A stretch of 64,000 bases of DNA from Calamus simplicifolius (taxonomy: Eukaryota; Streptophyta; Magnoliopsida; Arecales; Arecaceae): positions 502,654 to 566,653 of the forward strand of contig UESW01005000.1 of NCBI GenBank assembly GCA_900491605.1, read 5' to 3'. The notes under the pieces are model-generated. The model did no database searches, was not told the DNA's origin, and saw only the letters and a list, made by a program, of their open reading frames with translations. Of this stretch, positions 32,976-44,039 are shown in pieces. The translations under genes were made by a program, and so were the position numbers. Each line of letters opens with the position of its first letter. Position 1 is the first letter of the stretch.

Positions 32976-33008
32976 TAGACATAGTCTAATTAAAAAATTG
33001 TTGCAGTG

Positions 33009-33011
33009 AAT
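33009..33011. repeat. CACTA target-site duplication, right (AAT)
   Basis: AAT directly right of ...TTGTTGCAGTG, matching 21308-21310. Confidence 0.8.
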
Positions 33012-33960
33012 ATCCTATTTCTTTGTTCAGCAAATCCATTTTGTTGCAGAGTTTTAGGCATGATCAATTGTCTCAGAATTCCTTTATCATTACATAGTTT
33101 CTTGAACTGTTCAAACAGATACTTTCTTCCTCAATCGATCCTTAAAGTTTTCACCTTCTTGTCTAATTAATTTTTTACCTCATTTAAATATCATATAAAG
33201 CAATCCAATACTTTCGATTTATGGGAGATCAAATAGACATGACCAAATTGAGTGTAATCATCTATGAAAGTAATAAAATATGAGGCTCTATGCCTTGCTC
33301 TAGTACTCATTGGTCTACAAATATCAGAATGTACAAATTGCAAAGGGTAATCTGCCCTATAGGCTGTTCCAAATGATTTTCTATTAAATTTTTTTAAGCA
33401 ATATTTACAAGTGGGCAGATTAAATTTCATGTTTGATCCCACTAGACCATCACGAGCAAGTCTATTCATTCTATCTTGCCCAATATGCCCTAATCTAGTA
33501 TGCCATAAATTCATATTGACATCATCATTGCTAAATTCAGTAAATAAGAAAAAATAAACACCATTGTTACTATTGCAATATTTAGTGTTTAAAACTATTA
33601 AATCATCTATATGAAAACCACAACCATAGTAAATTGTACTAAGAGAAATAGTTACATATTCTCCATAAAAATTCATATTGTAACCTAATTTCAAAAGAGC
33701 AATTATAGAGATCAAATTTCGTTGAATATCTAAAACATAAAGGACGTCATGTAAATATAAGATCCGGCCTTCTTACAAATCTAATTTGCATATACCAATT
33801 CCTTTTTCTTCTATCCTTGCATAGTTTCCCAAATAAATTAATCCACTTCGTTCTTCTAGGAATTCGATAAAATTTTACAAACTCATTTTTGTCTCTAGCT
33901 ACATGGTATGCGGCTCCTGAGTTTATAGTCCACAAAAAATGCAATTCAGTAAGCAAAACA
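33012..33960 (-). pseudogene. pol (INT): Element F protease end and integrase N-terminal and core region
   Basis: Seen: 33715-33191 encodes a GAG_pre-integrase/integrase segment: MNLWHTRLGHIGQDRMNRLA (H..LGH), CKYCLKKFNRKSF (zinc-binding Cys pair) and QFVHSDICRPMSTRARH with core Asp, SYFITFIDDYTQFGHVYLIS. Upstream 34070-33747 holds the protease-like region (FLWTINSGAAYHVARDKNEF; DSGA read as NSGA). 33012-33190 carries the following core segment (TDNG-type region broken by stops) up to the CACTA insertion. Asp-to-Asn in the protease motif means loss of activity. Confidence 0.8.
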
Positions 33961-34895
33961 GTACTAGAAACAAGAATACTTGATATAAAAGTATAATAAA
34001 AGGAGGCAAGATGACATAATACTTTTTTTAGGTTCAGTGCAATCATGAGCAAAATGATCAAATTTGTCATAATTGTAGCATGTCATCTTAGTCTTGTCTT
34101 TCTTACCACCATGCTTTCTTATGTAGTACTTTTGAAACTTATTCCTTTTCTTTGGTCCTTGACTAGTCTCTTTTTTCTTACCTTTGCCTTTATTTCGTCC
34201 ATTATATCTCTTGCGCTTAAAACTAACAAACTTCTTAGAACTCGACTTTGCCACCTATGCTTGTGCATCAGGCTTGGCTACCTCTAGGTGCTCATCTTCA
34301 AGTTTCAAGTGTCACGTAATATCAACAAAGGTCTTAATGCTTTCATTATGTGTCATATTAACTTTTATGTTTTCCTAACTATTAGGAAGATACCGGATAA
34401 CTACTTATACTTGCTATTCATTCGTGAGGGTATGTCTAGCAGATTTTAATTCCATGATCATATTTGATATGTTCCTTAAATGTTGTTTCATTGATTTGTT
34501 AAGAACTTTCTTGTAAGTGTCAAATTTGATAGTTAGCTACCTAAGTTTGGAGATAGAAGTTTTCTCAAATTTTTCTCTCAGAGCAAACCACATGTCATTA
34601 GCAGTCTGATACTGCTGATATTCATAGACCAAATCATCAGTCATGGAACTGATCATGATTTCTTATGTAGTAGAATCTTTCTTTTTCATATATTATAAGC
34701 AGCTAAATCATGTCTATATCAGGCATTGTTAACATTTTCCTCAACTTCTTGAGGCTCACTCATCACATTGTTGATGGCCTTCAAAGCAGCACTCTTATTG
34801 AGTAGATAATGAATTTTCAATTGTCATATATTATAATTATCACTATTTAATTTCTTTTCTTTGTTGAGATCATCAATAATATTCTTAGATGCCAT
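33960..34895 (-). pseudogene. gag: Element F gag
   Basis: Seen: ATG at 34895 begins MASKNIIDDLNKEKKLNSDN; TGA follows where Trp is expected (NI-stop-QLKI) and another TGA follows in NNA-stop-YRHD. The centre (34300-34800) is a copia gag (UBN2-type) in broken frames. 34254-33964 has the basic linker and zinc knuckle CYNYDKFDHFAHDCTEPK (CX2-type spacing changed: first Cys pair is C-x-x-Y). Gag forms the particle shell; not functional here. Confidence 0.75.
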
Positions 34896-36125
34896 GACTA
34901 ATCATAAAACTACAGAGAGACAAAGGTAAATGCAATATCAATTTATGTATATATATACACATCATTAGCCATAATTCTAAATTAAATTAACCAAAAAAAA
35001 CTTAATAAGATATAGATGTAAAAGTTCACTATGTTCCTAATCAACATCTATATTCAAATGTAGAATTCATGGGGATTTAATTTGAATTATGACAAATTTA
35101 ATTCCAAATAAGAATCCACTTGAATTTTTTTTCAATCATGAATGTCCATAAACAAAAATATTTTTATTATAAACTATTCAATGAAAACATATGTACAAGA
35201 ATAAGAAAAAATAATTAATTTACTACCAGTTAAAATGTACCATTCTAGGGATAGATTATTCAAAAAATTTTCTATCTAGAATCACAGGAGCCATTTTTTT
35301 TAACCAAGGATAGCTTATAGTGGAATACTTAACAAAATACATATTGGAACTCATAGCTAATACAGATGTCTTAGCTAAGTTTTTTCAAATGTTTGATTCA
35401 AGGAACAAGTAAACTAGCCTCTCAAAAACTCTAGTTTTTTCATTTAAAAAGTCTGTCATTTGATGTATTGAAAGACATATGATAATCACTTTTCCAGTAG
35501 CTTTTTAAATTTTCTTATAGACTTTGTGGCAATGTTTTATGCAAAGCTAAATACTTCTCTATATCATTAAGTACATGGCCACTATGTGTAATCTCTTATA
35601 GCTTGTTATAATAACCCTGACATACTCTACAAGTGTCTATCTAGGCAACATTCTATATTCGGCAAGATTTGATTTCAAACTTCTGAGTCTTTGCCTTGCA
35701 GTCTCACTTCTCAAAGCTATTGGAGTTCTCTTTATAAGTGATGATCCAGGGATTCTTCTATCCCTCTTTTCTTTTCTATACTTTTTAAGGCTGATCATCC
35801 TCCTCAAACAAGACATGATTACTTAAAATTTAAAGGAAAAAAATTTATGTCAGGTGAACTAATAAAATCTCAAGCCAAATATTAATTTAATATAGAATGT
35901 ATAATTATTGTCATAGAAATAAATTTAGACATTTTTTTTATTTCACTCTAATATGGCATCACATCCCATATTTTTCGGTTGGTTAAATTTCTTTGGGTTT
36001 GGGTCTGCCAGAAGACACGTTACGCTGTAGAGGATCCCCAAAGGGAACCGACAATGTTGGTGTGCGTCATGGATATTTGACATGGGCTGGGCCCCTCTAA
36101 CAAGGACATGAGGTGAGTAATAAAG
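34896..36125. other. AT-rich DNA right of element F
   Basis: No gene recognised. Should include the leader and 5' LTR of element F. A TTATAAAG motif on the minus strand near 35730 could be its TATA box, but no GCTCTGATACCA primer site and no matching LTR copy on the left were found. Confidence 0.3.
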
Positions 36126-36133
36126 ACCCAAGC

Positions 36134-36460
36134 TAGAGATGGGCACTGGGCCATGCCTGGCACGGCAAGGCCTAGGCCCATAGTGCCTCTAAAATTATCG
36201 AGTCATGCCAGTAACAAACAGGCCATGCCAGGCCCGGCACGACTGTGCCTAGGCACTGAGCCGTGCCTAGGCACTGCCTAAGGCGTGCCTTAGGCCATGC
36301 CAGCATGGCAGTGCCGTACCAGGCAGTACCGCTTGAGCGTACCGGGCCAGCAGAAATTTTTTTTCAAGTCCAGCATGGTATGGTTTACTAGGCCAAACCT
36401 GGTATGGCCCATATGGGTCTGAATCATGTTATGAGCAGCATGATTCAGTGCCTACCTCTA
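36134..36460. mobile_element. hAT-type MITE, 327 bp
   Basis: Left end TAGAGATGGGCAC and right end GTGCCTACCTCTA are inverted repeats (11 of 13). The flanks are ACCCAAGC (36126-36133) and ACCCAATC (36461-36468), an 8-bp duplication with one mismatch, as expected of hAT elements. The interior is dense in GGCAC/GTGCC and CCATGCC/GGCATGG motifs that can pair with each other. No ORF. Confidence 0.7.
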
Positions 36461-36468
36461 ACCCAATC

Positions 36469-38029
36469 TAACATGGATGGAAGTCGTGAGTGAACGTAAC
36501 AGTTGAAGGTGCATTCCTTTTCGATGGAAATGAATTTTTTTTGGATAAGTCAAAGTGCAAGATGGATTCTTGTTGGCTTTGATTATGGCTTGGAGGTTGT
36601 CTGACAAGCCTCTCTCACCCAAAAAAATTTAGTGAAAAAAAGGGCGATGAGGAAAACTAGCGCAACCTGTGATGATGGGTGCATCACAATCGTCCAATTA
36701 TCTGACGATACTAGCACTCATTAGCTCTATTTTTTTAATATAAAGAATGTTTTCTTTGGGTCGCAACGCACATAGGGGACTGGGTTAAACACGAACAGGG
36801 AATATCTTCTGCACACAGGTCACAGCGCACACAGCCTGTTCCAGGCGACCACTTTATTTAAAGTTTAATAGGAACAGGAAACTCCGGCCACTTTATTTAA
36901 AGTTTAATAGGAACAGGGAACTCCGGTCGTTCTGTTCTTTTGCACACGATGGACTGGTTAAACAGGAACAGAAAACATTCTTCTACACAAAGGTTTCCTA
37001 AATCTTCAGTCCTTTTAAGGCTATTGAGATGGGAAAGCATCAGGGGTCTTTCGGCAAGGGAAAGGAAAAAAAAAAAACTGATAAGCTTCTTCTATGTTCT
37101 ACTTTCAATTGATCATATCTCTCTCCGCATCAAAAAAACTGATAAGATTCTTCTATGCAGTTGATTCTCTCGAGATTTCAAATTGTTTTGAGTTAATGAT
37201 ACGAAGGTTAAAGAGGATGGAGACAGATCCTTTTTGGTTCGCGAGGGAGATCAAGATGACATGTAAAAGTTTTCCTTTTTAAAAAAAATCGATCAGTCCT
37301 AATCAGAAAGAAATAGATGAATCGGCTAAAAGCAAAGTTGATGTCAGAAGCCTTGATATAGTTTTATATGGATATTGTTTTTCATGATTATCTTCACAAC
37401 ATATGAATATTTTAGAAAAGTTATTATCTTTTTCAATTACACAAGGAATTTGACCCAATTTTCTGAAAACAGAACTCACTAAGGTAACTAGAGGAATTTT
37501 AATTATTTTTCTTCATGAAAGCATTGCTTTTGTAATTCTTTTACCTTCCTCATTCTTCTGATATATTGAAGTCAAGCAAGTTGAAAGAAATCCTTCTCTT
37601 CTCTCATATCAAATTAGAAAAGGATGTTCTGTTAGCAAGAAAGTAATTAACTACATCAACAATGGATACTAGTTACAAAGGCCTAAAACATAACTTTAAA
37701 ACAAAAAAAAAAATTTGTCAATGTAGAAGAGTCCAACTAAATGAAAGTTTAACCTAAGCATACTGAAATCTCTTCATCCAAACTATACTTGCATGTTGTA
37801 GAATTTGCCACCCTGGAAGTAGCATGAGCCAAACAGATTGTTTTGCTCAATAAATTTGATTTGCTGGAAACATTAATATAGTTGGCTTTGCCATCAAATA
37901 ATATCATGCTTGTCTGCTTGCAAGTCCCAACAAATATGCAAATTTCAATTTCTGACTTCTAAGTTCTCTTTGAGAATGAATTACAATTTTATTTCATAGA
38001 AGTGAGAGCAAAATCAAAGGATCTAATGT
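36469..38029. other. Intergenic DNA with a 41-bp tandem duplication
   Basis: A unit CCACTTTATTTAAAGTTTAA + TAGGAACAGGAAACTCCGG occurs twice in tandem at about 36850-36930. Otherwise no recognisable gene; short frames at 36940-37282 show no domain. Confidence 0.4.
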
Positions 38030-39105
38030 TGGCTACGGATAAACTTTGCCAGGGCATGCTGGAGGGACATAAGCTGGCAGTCAAAGGCTTTTGAGAAGCT
38101 CAGGATAAGGACTGGTGGAGTTCAAAAATGAGATTGCTCTTACTGCCAATCTCCAGCACAGAAATCTTGTGAGATTACTTGGTTACTGCATTCAAGGTGA
38201 AGAGAAGTTATTGATCCATGAGTGCATGCCCAACAGGAGCTTGAACTCCTACATCTTTGGTTTGTCACAACGGATGCATCCTACCTTCGATGTTCACTTT
38301 TCTTCTATACATACAGCTGAAGAAGAATTCCTCGTTGATAATCTCTCTTGCATATGGTTCTTACAGATCCAATGAAGGGAGCAGAACTAGACTTAGATCT
38401 CTCACTTAAGGGATCTCTCAAGGGCTTCTTTTATCTTCACAAGTACTCTAGACTAATCCATAGAGGTCTCAAAGCCAGCAACATACTTTTGGATGGTGAA
38501 ATGAACCCCAAGATATCAGACCTCGGTAAGGCTAGGATTTTGGAAGGAATGAATCCCAAGCCAACGCTAACAGGGTGGTCGGAGCATAGTAAGTAATTGA
38601 TTCTTCCATAATTATACTCATGCATAAAACATTAGTATTCAGATTATTTACTTGAGGAATTGTTGAATTATTGAATTCAGTGGCTGCATGTCACCTGACT
38701 ATGCGATGGAGGGCCTTTTCTCAGAGGAATCAGATGTTTTCAGCTTTGGCATTATGTTACTAGAGATTCTTAGTGACAAGAAGAACAGCAGTTCTCATAA
38801 CCAAGACAAATATCTAAACCTTCTTGGATATGCGAGAAATCAAACTTTTAATTATCACCGTATTTTCTTCATGATCACTCTTTCCATAGGGTTTTGACAA
38901 GTTGGCCATTTACAGGCTTATTATGGATCGAAAAGAACACTTTGGAGCCCGTGGACCCACTGCTGCGCGATGCTTGCCATTCGAAAGAGTTCGCATTCAA
39001 GTGGCTCTTCTATGTGTGCAAGATATTGCTGCAGATATGCCAACCATGTTAGATATTGTGCATATACTGAGAAATGAATCAAAATCTCTCCAAACTCCTA
39101 AATGA
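38030..39105 (+). pseudogene. Receptor-like kinase pseudogene (S-domain/DUF26 type kinase)
   Basis: Seen: fragments in order DKLCQG...GHKLAVKGF (about 38038-38090, glycine loop mostly deleted), EFKNEIALTANLQHRNLVRL and LLGYCIQGEEKLLIHECMPN (38115-38260), FFYLHKYSRLIHRGLKASNI and LLDGEMNPKISDLGKARILE (38430-38550), MSPDYAMEGLFSEESDVFSF (38688-38750), VALLCVQDIAADMPTMLDIV (39000-39060). Exon-like blocks follow the order of S-domain receptor kinases. The catalytic Asp of HRD is Gly (HRG) and DFG reads DLG; frame breaks near 38090 and between blocks. A dead kinase copy. Confidence 0.85.
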
Positions 39106-39369
39106 CCCATTTTCTTTTTTGGAAGAACAGAGATTGCATATATGCCTGCAGACAGGAGGGAAGAATGTACTGTAAACAATATAACTGTTTCTCCCATGGA
39201 AGAAGGTAGGTAGAAGTTCATTCTCTTTACATATAGGTCTTCATTTATTTTACTTGGATGTAAACAAAAAATGAATTGTTCATAAATAAAGTGTTCAAGT
39301 GCGCCTGCATTCCTTGTATGATATGAAATCAAAGTCAAAAGATAATTATATGGCCTGCGTTCCAACTTC

Positions 39370-39475
39370 ACACTTATTTATGAATTCCCTCAGGCCTTGC
39401 CGGAACTCCTTGAAGGTCTTTTCCTAGCTATTTGTAGCCCCCAGCTGGTAGCTTTCCCTATCAGAATTCACATAA
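39370..39475 (-). pseudogene. Receptor-kinase exon remnant, opposite strand
   Basis: On the minus strand pieces of the kinase exon after the glycine loop are readable in different frames: KLPAGG, IARKRP and QGLREFINK, matching KLP-GG-EIAVKRLS-QGLKEFKN of the gene at 57725-60189. About 100 bases, no other exons seen. It indicates a second, inverted kinase copy that has largely decayed. Confidence 0.5.
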
Positions 39476-42400
39476 TTTCAGCACATAACCTTAATGCCAA
39501 AGTTTCATTACTAAACACTGATGTTGAAAGAATTCCAAGCCCAACATAATTTTGACAACCAAAAGTAATGAAGCGATAATTGTCCAATATGAACAGGAAG
39601 CAAGTTCAAGAATGCGAATCACGAACGAACTCGACATCCTAAGGTTGGCCGGTTCCTCATGCTGCCCACTCTGTTAACAGTGATGCATCAACAAACCGTT
39701 TGCTCCCTCTTGCCCATACTGTCAAGAGGTTTAAACTATTTTTAGGCTCATATTTTAGGAGATGGACATTGACATGGATGACCCAAATGCATTTTGTAGT
39801 AGAGCATAGAGGAAGGAGGGTGGGAAAAAAATTAGTCAGGGAGCTAGCAGGGACAGCTGGGGAATTGATGGAAGGCCAACTTATTACTATGTTCTTGTTG
39901 GAAGAAGCTTACTGTTTCAGTAGGGAAGGAGAGAAATCACAGAGTTATGTTGATAATGTGCATGCATATTTGCATATAAAATTACAATGCATCAAGTCGC
40001 ATGCAAACTTCCCAAAGAAGAAATCCATCTGAACTAGTCCAATTGTTCGATTTAGACTAGAATGCACATAGGCACTGATGGCTTGTCTAAAAAATGTTGA
40101 AATTGGATGACCCATTGAACACGTTTGAGCTGACTTGGTATACCCAATTGATTCAAATTGACTATTTATTTATGGAAAACCATATGAGTTGACTCGATCC
40201 AATGTCAAACAACTTGACACAAGCCGTTTCATCTCAACAAACTTGACTTGAAACCGAAACCTACCATCATGTTTGGAAATGTATTTGACCTAAACTCATT
40301 GAATATTTAATTATCTGGTTTGGTGATAGTTGATACAAGTATTCATGTTACTAAAATTTATAGTCCTTTTTCCGTTTAGCCATGAGATGGGAGACAGAAC
40401 CAAAGAAATATACTGATTTCATAAATAGCTTGAATTAAATGGAGAGATGGAGGTAAAGACAATTAAGAAAGAGGCTCATTTCCTAATCTGTGGTAGTTGG
40501 GTGGTGCACTAAAAATTAAGCCTTCCACCATCAGCGCTATGGCTGCACAAGGTTGTAAAGGTCATTGGTTATATAGAGAAATAAAGTGCAAAGAGTTGGT
40601 CGTGGTCAATGTTGAATAAGGGGTTGGGTTGATGGAGAATTTATATCTTCTTGTTCTGCAAACTCAAGCGGAAGATGCAGAGATTGACATACCATGAAGG
40701 GGAAGGAAGAGAGGGTAGATAGGGCATGTGTAATATAAATTCATCTATTTAAGATGCTGAGAACAAGTAGGTGGGTGTTTTATTACTATGTTTCTCAACT
40801 AAACTCAACTCAACTCATCTAAGCCTTTTCCCAACTACATGGGGTTATTACTTTGGTGTTTAATAGACATAATATTAATTTGTTTAGGTTTTATGAGCTT
40901 TAGCTATACAAGGTGACCAAAAATGGCCTAAATTCTTTTAGACATTATTGTAGCCTAGCCTAGACCAAAGCTAGATTTCTTTAGCCCAAGCTTGGTTTCT
41001 GCTCATGCAAGCTTAGTTGGGGTTTAACCTGCCCTAGAACACTTCCAAGCGCAATCAAAATAGGGATTTTCTATTTTGACTTGAGGGGTTAGAAATTTCA
41101 TACTTTTTCTAATTCTTTCCTTTTATTCACTTAACAAAAAATATTTTCTCTATCCTTCCTAACTATCAAATGCAATAGATAGCTTATACTTTAGAAAAAT
41201 AGTCGATTTTGAATCTTAAATTTGGTAAAATATCATGCTAGCATATAACTGGAAGGTCTAGCATACTGTTTTCAATGATACAAGGTTTAAAAGTCTAACT
41301 TGCTTATGCCAACACTAGTGCCAACTTGTGCACTATTTGATTAAGTACTATTTTGGGGCTTGTTCTGATTTGAATGAATTGTCCTGTGTAAAGTAGTGCT
41401 TTTTTCTGGGTTTCATGTGTATACAATGTCTGAGCTTCAAGGAGAAACATAGAGAATGGGTTAAAGAGTGAACATTAAAGAAAGAAATTGCAAAGAACAT
41501 ATTAAAACTCTACTTCATTTTAGTAAAACTAATGTTTCAAGACCCAAATATAGAAGTCAATAAGGGATTTTAAACATCAAGATAAGTTTATAATTACATA
41601 AAGGAGGGCTTTATCAGAGGCACATGATGTAGTCTCATTGAAAGCTGCATCAATAATACTAGATGCTATGTCAACTTTAGATATTTGGAGAATCCAATAG
41701 TGGACATGCATATGTACTGGACATATTGCCATGTAACATAGATTGTTAGATCATCTAGCTATCTTAAATTTGGTAAAATATCATGTAACATATTGCCATG
41801 TACTTTACAGCCTTCACAAAGAATGGACCAACCTTGCATGAGTTTGCATTTGGTGTCCTTGGAAGGAACGCAACCTATCAGCATAAAAGGTCAAAGAATG
41901 GCAGCATCCAAGAACAATCCCACTATAGATGAGAAGAATTGCTCATTCCTCTAGCCTAGCTTATCTGCAGACTCCTCCCATCATCATGCTCTCTTCATTA
42001 CTGTTATTGATTTTTCAGACATTTTTTTTTTCTAATAGATTTAGTCTGCTTAATGAAAATCTCATGCAGAACACTTAGACTAGGAAGGGCTGCTAGACCT
42101 TTAAGCACACTTCAAAGGCAAACATGTAGTTATTATATTATAATAGGGCAGGTGCTAACTACTCCTTGCAGGAATGTGCAAAGCCAATGTAGGACTAACA
42201 ACATGTCAACACAAGCTGTTACATACTCCAACCGATTAAGTCCTCACTAAACTAAGAAACTAAAGCTAAACTCAAAGCCAACATTATGAGCATAGTTTCA
42301 CTAAGAAAATAAGACTAACTAAGAAGATATTATGTAAACTTTTTGATCTTTATGATTCAAAATTCTTTTTGTCCTTGACCGATGTAAAATTAAATGCATC

Positions 42401-42839
42401 TTTTACAGCAAACATGAGTTTTGCAATGACAAATGAAGCTAACACGAATTTACTTGTGGGGGAAGTGCACTTTTTTGTTTTGAGGTAGAGGAAAAGGTGC
42501 TATTTTTAAACTTGTACATTAGTATCAGCATGCTTGTGTTGATCTACCATATTCTTTATTTTTTTTTTTTTTTCAAATACTGTAAGGACTCATAAGGTAA
42601 GCTAGCCTTGTAGACAGGAAAAAATCCACCCTCACCCAGCAAATTCAAAGCAGAAAAATTCCCTTTGGCAACCATAATGGATCAAAGCTCAACAGAGGTG
42701 GCTCTTGGCATTCTCCATCTTTCCCTTCATCTGTTTATCTTGATTGGCCCTGAAATTTTTGTTGATGCTTCTTTACCGCTGCTTGGATCAGCTAATGCAA
42801 TTCCTTGGCTTTCGTTGCTTAAAAAACTCTTAGTCTGAT
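39476..42839. other. AT-rich intergenic DNA
   Basis: No convincing gene in 3.4 kb. A 110-codon frame at 39700-40032 has no recognisable domain. TCTTAAATTTGGTAAAATATCATG occurs at about 41211 and 41762 as a short dispersed repeat. 40795-40850 (AAGCCTTTTCCCAACTACAT) resembles a short motif common in plant dispersed repeats; not classifiable by eye. Confidence 0.35.
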
Positions 42840-42844
42840 TTAAT
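42840..42844. repeat. Element D target duplication, left (TTAAT)
   Basis: TTAAT immediately before the 5' LTR, repeated at 48117-48121. Confidence 0.92.
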
Positions 42845-43463
42845 TGTTGGGTGCTCCCTCCACGTGGGGAGGGAACCGGCCCATGATAACAAACTGCATC
42901 ACAGTTTGTTACGGAGCCCATGATAACAAACTGCATCACAGTTTGTTACGGAGCTGTGTTTTCAAAAAGGGAAAACAAACCCGAAAATAAAGGAGGGGGA
43001 GAGAGATCCGTATGTGGCAGATACGAGAGAAGAAAATCCCAGATTGGGGGAGAGAGCGGTGTGCGGCCTGAGAGAGATCCAGAGAAGCCCAGGCTTGGGA
43101 GAAATCCTGTGCAACCTTAGGAGGTCGATACGGACGAGTCTGAGAGCAGATTTGGGGGGCACGGAAGAGCAACCACACGTTGGTGAGATCCTTCTTGTAC
43201 CCATATCAACTATTATTTTAAGTTCGAAGTGTTTCTGATTTTTGGGCAAAAAGAAATTAGGAGAAAAGTTGTAGTGAAGTGCTCTCGGAATTTGCCCCGT
43301 GGTTTTTCCTTTCACATTGGAGGGGTTTTCCACGTAAATTTGGTGTTTTTGTGTGTGTTTATTTTTATTCCGCATATTCTGTGATTGTGGTAGATCGGTA
43401 TATTTTTTCTGTGATTGTGCACGCATATTTGTTCCGAGGGTGATTGAGGGTGTATTCCCAACA
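42845..43463 (+). repeat. Element D 5' LTR
   Basis: TGTTGGGTGCTCCCTCC ... GTATTCCCAACA, 619 bp. Near the left end a 37-bp unit (CCCATGATAACAAACTGCAT + CACAGTTTGTTACGGAG) is tandemly duplicated; AACAAACTG/CAGTTTGTT within it forms a hairpin. Confidence 0.95.
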
Positions 43464-43467
43464 ATTA

Positions 43468-43479
43468 TGGTATCAGAGC
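43468..43479 (+). other. Element D primer binding site
   Basis: TGGTATCAGAGC, perfect complement of the plant initiator tRNA-Met 3' end, 4 bases after the LTR. Confidence 0.92.
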
Positions 43480-44030
43480 AAGGTTGCAAGCCCAGAACAA
43501 ATTATTTGAGCGTGCCACAGATGGATTCTACCACTAATACTAGCAGGATGATTAGTCTCAATGGCAGTAATTGGTTGATTTGGAAACCAAAGATGATGGA
43601 TCTCTTGTATTGCAAAGATTTAGCCAAGCCGATTGAGAAGATGGGAGAGAAGCCAGAAAAATATGATGATGAAGATTGGGCTACTATGGATAGAAAAGCA
43701 ATCAGTGTCATCAGGCAATGGGTGGATGACACAGTATTCCATCATATTTCAAATGAAACCTCAGCCTATGAACTATGGAAGAAGTTAGAAGGGTTGTATG
43801 AGAGAAAAACTGCCGAAATAAAGCATACTTAATCAGAAAGCTTGTAAATCTGAAGTACAAGTCGGGAAAATCAATTGCAGAGCACCTAAATGAGATGAAG
43901 AGCATTGTGAACCAGCTGGCCAGAATGAAGATGCTTATGGAAGATGAACTTCAGGCACTCCTGTTGTTGAGTTCTCTACCTGATAGTTGGGAGACACTGG
44001 TGGTGTCATTGAGTAACTCCCCCTGATGGA
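43469..44030 (+). pseudogene. gag: Element D gag
   Basis: Seen: from about 43520, MDSTTNTSRMISLNGSNWLI, WKPKMMDLLYCKDLAKPIE and AYELWKKLEGLYERK are the copia gag N-terminus (NW..W...M...L). A frameshift at about 43825 moves the rest (LVNLKYKSGKSIAEHLNEM, LLLLSSLPDSWETLVVSLSN) to another frame, and TGA at 44023 ends it. The protein would form the particle shell. The upstream 43353 start lies in the LTR and is not used. Confidence 0.85.
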
Positions 44031-44039
44031 GTTATCACC

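Larger units (their letters stand above)
21311..33008 (+). mobile_element. CACTA (En/Spm) DNA transposon, 11.7 kb
   Basis: Left end CACTATTACAAATAGTGG; right end reads CACTGCAACAATTTTTTA on the minus strand. Both are flanked by AAT, the 3-bp duplication expected of CACTA elements. Subterminal repeats of GACTACGTTTT type fill both ends. Inside, on the plus strand, are a GC-rich block, a TNPD-like transposase gene (Transpos_assoc, Transposase_21, DUF4218, DUF4216) and a second gene (Transposase_24, a Tnp1-like domain, Ulp1-like peptidase). A solo LTR interrupts the transposase. Multiple stops make the transposase inactive. Confidence 0.93.
19084..34895 (-). mobile_element. Element F: old Ty1/copia element split by a CACTA transposon
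   Basis: Reading the minus strand from 34895: gag with zinc knuckle, protease/pre-integrase and integrase core down to 33009; then, after the CACTA insertion (21311-33008), integrase C-terminus, RT and RNase H from 21310 to 19084. Gag-PR-INT-RT-RNH is the copia order. Removing the insertion with one AAT copy brings the two halves of a conserved integrase motif into one frame. Stops and frameshifts are frequent, and the YVDD motif has lost one Asp. LTRs were not found at either end. Confidence 0.85.

Noticed and set aside
35720..35745. Minus-strand TTATAAAG as the TATA box of element F's 5' LTR
   Set aside because: No matching LTR copy at the other end and no primer site between it and gag, so the LTR could not be established.
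39700..40032. 110-codon plus ORF in intergenic DNA
   Set aside because: No domain, no splice or promoter context, AT-rich surroundings; consistent with chance.
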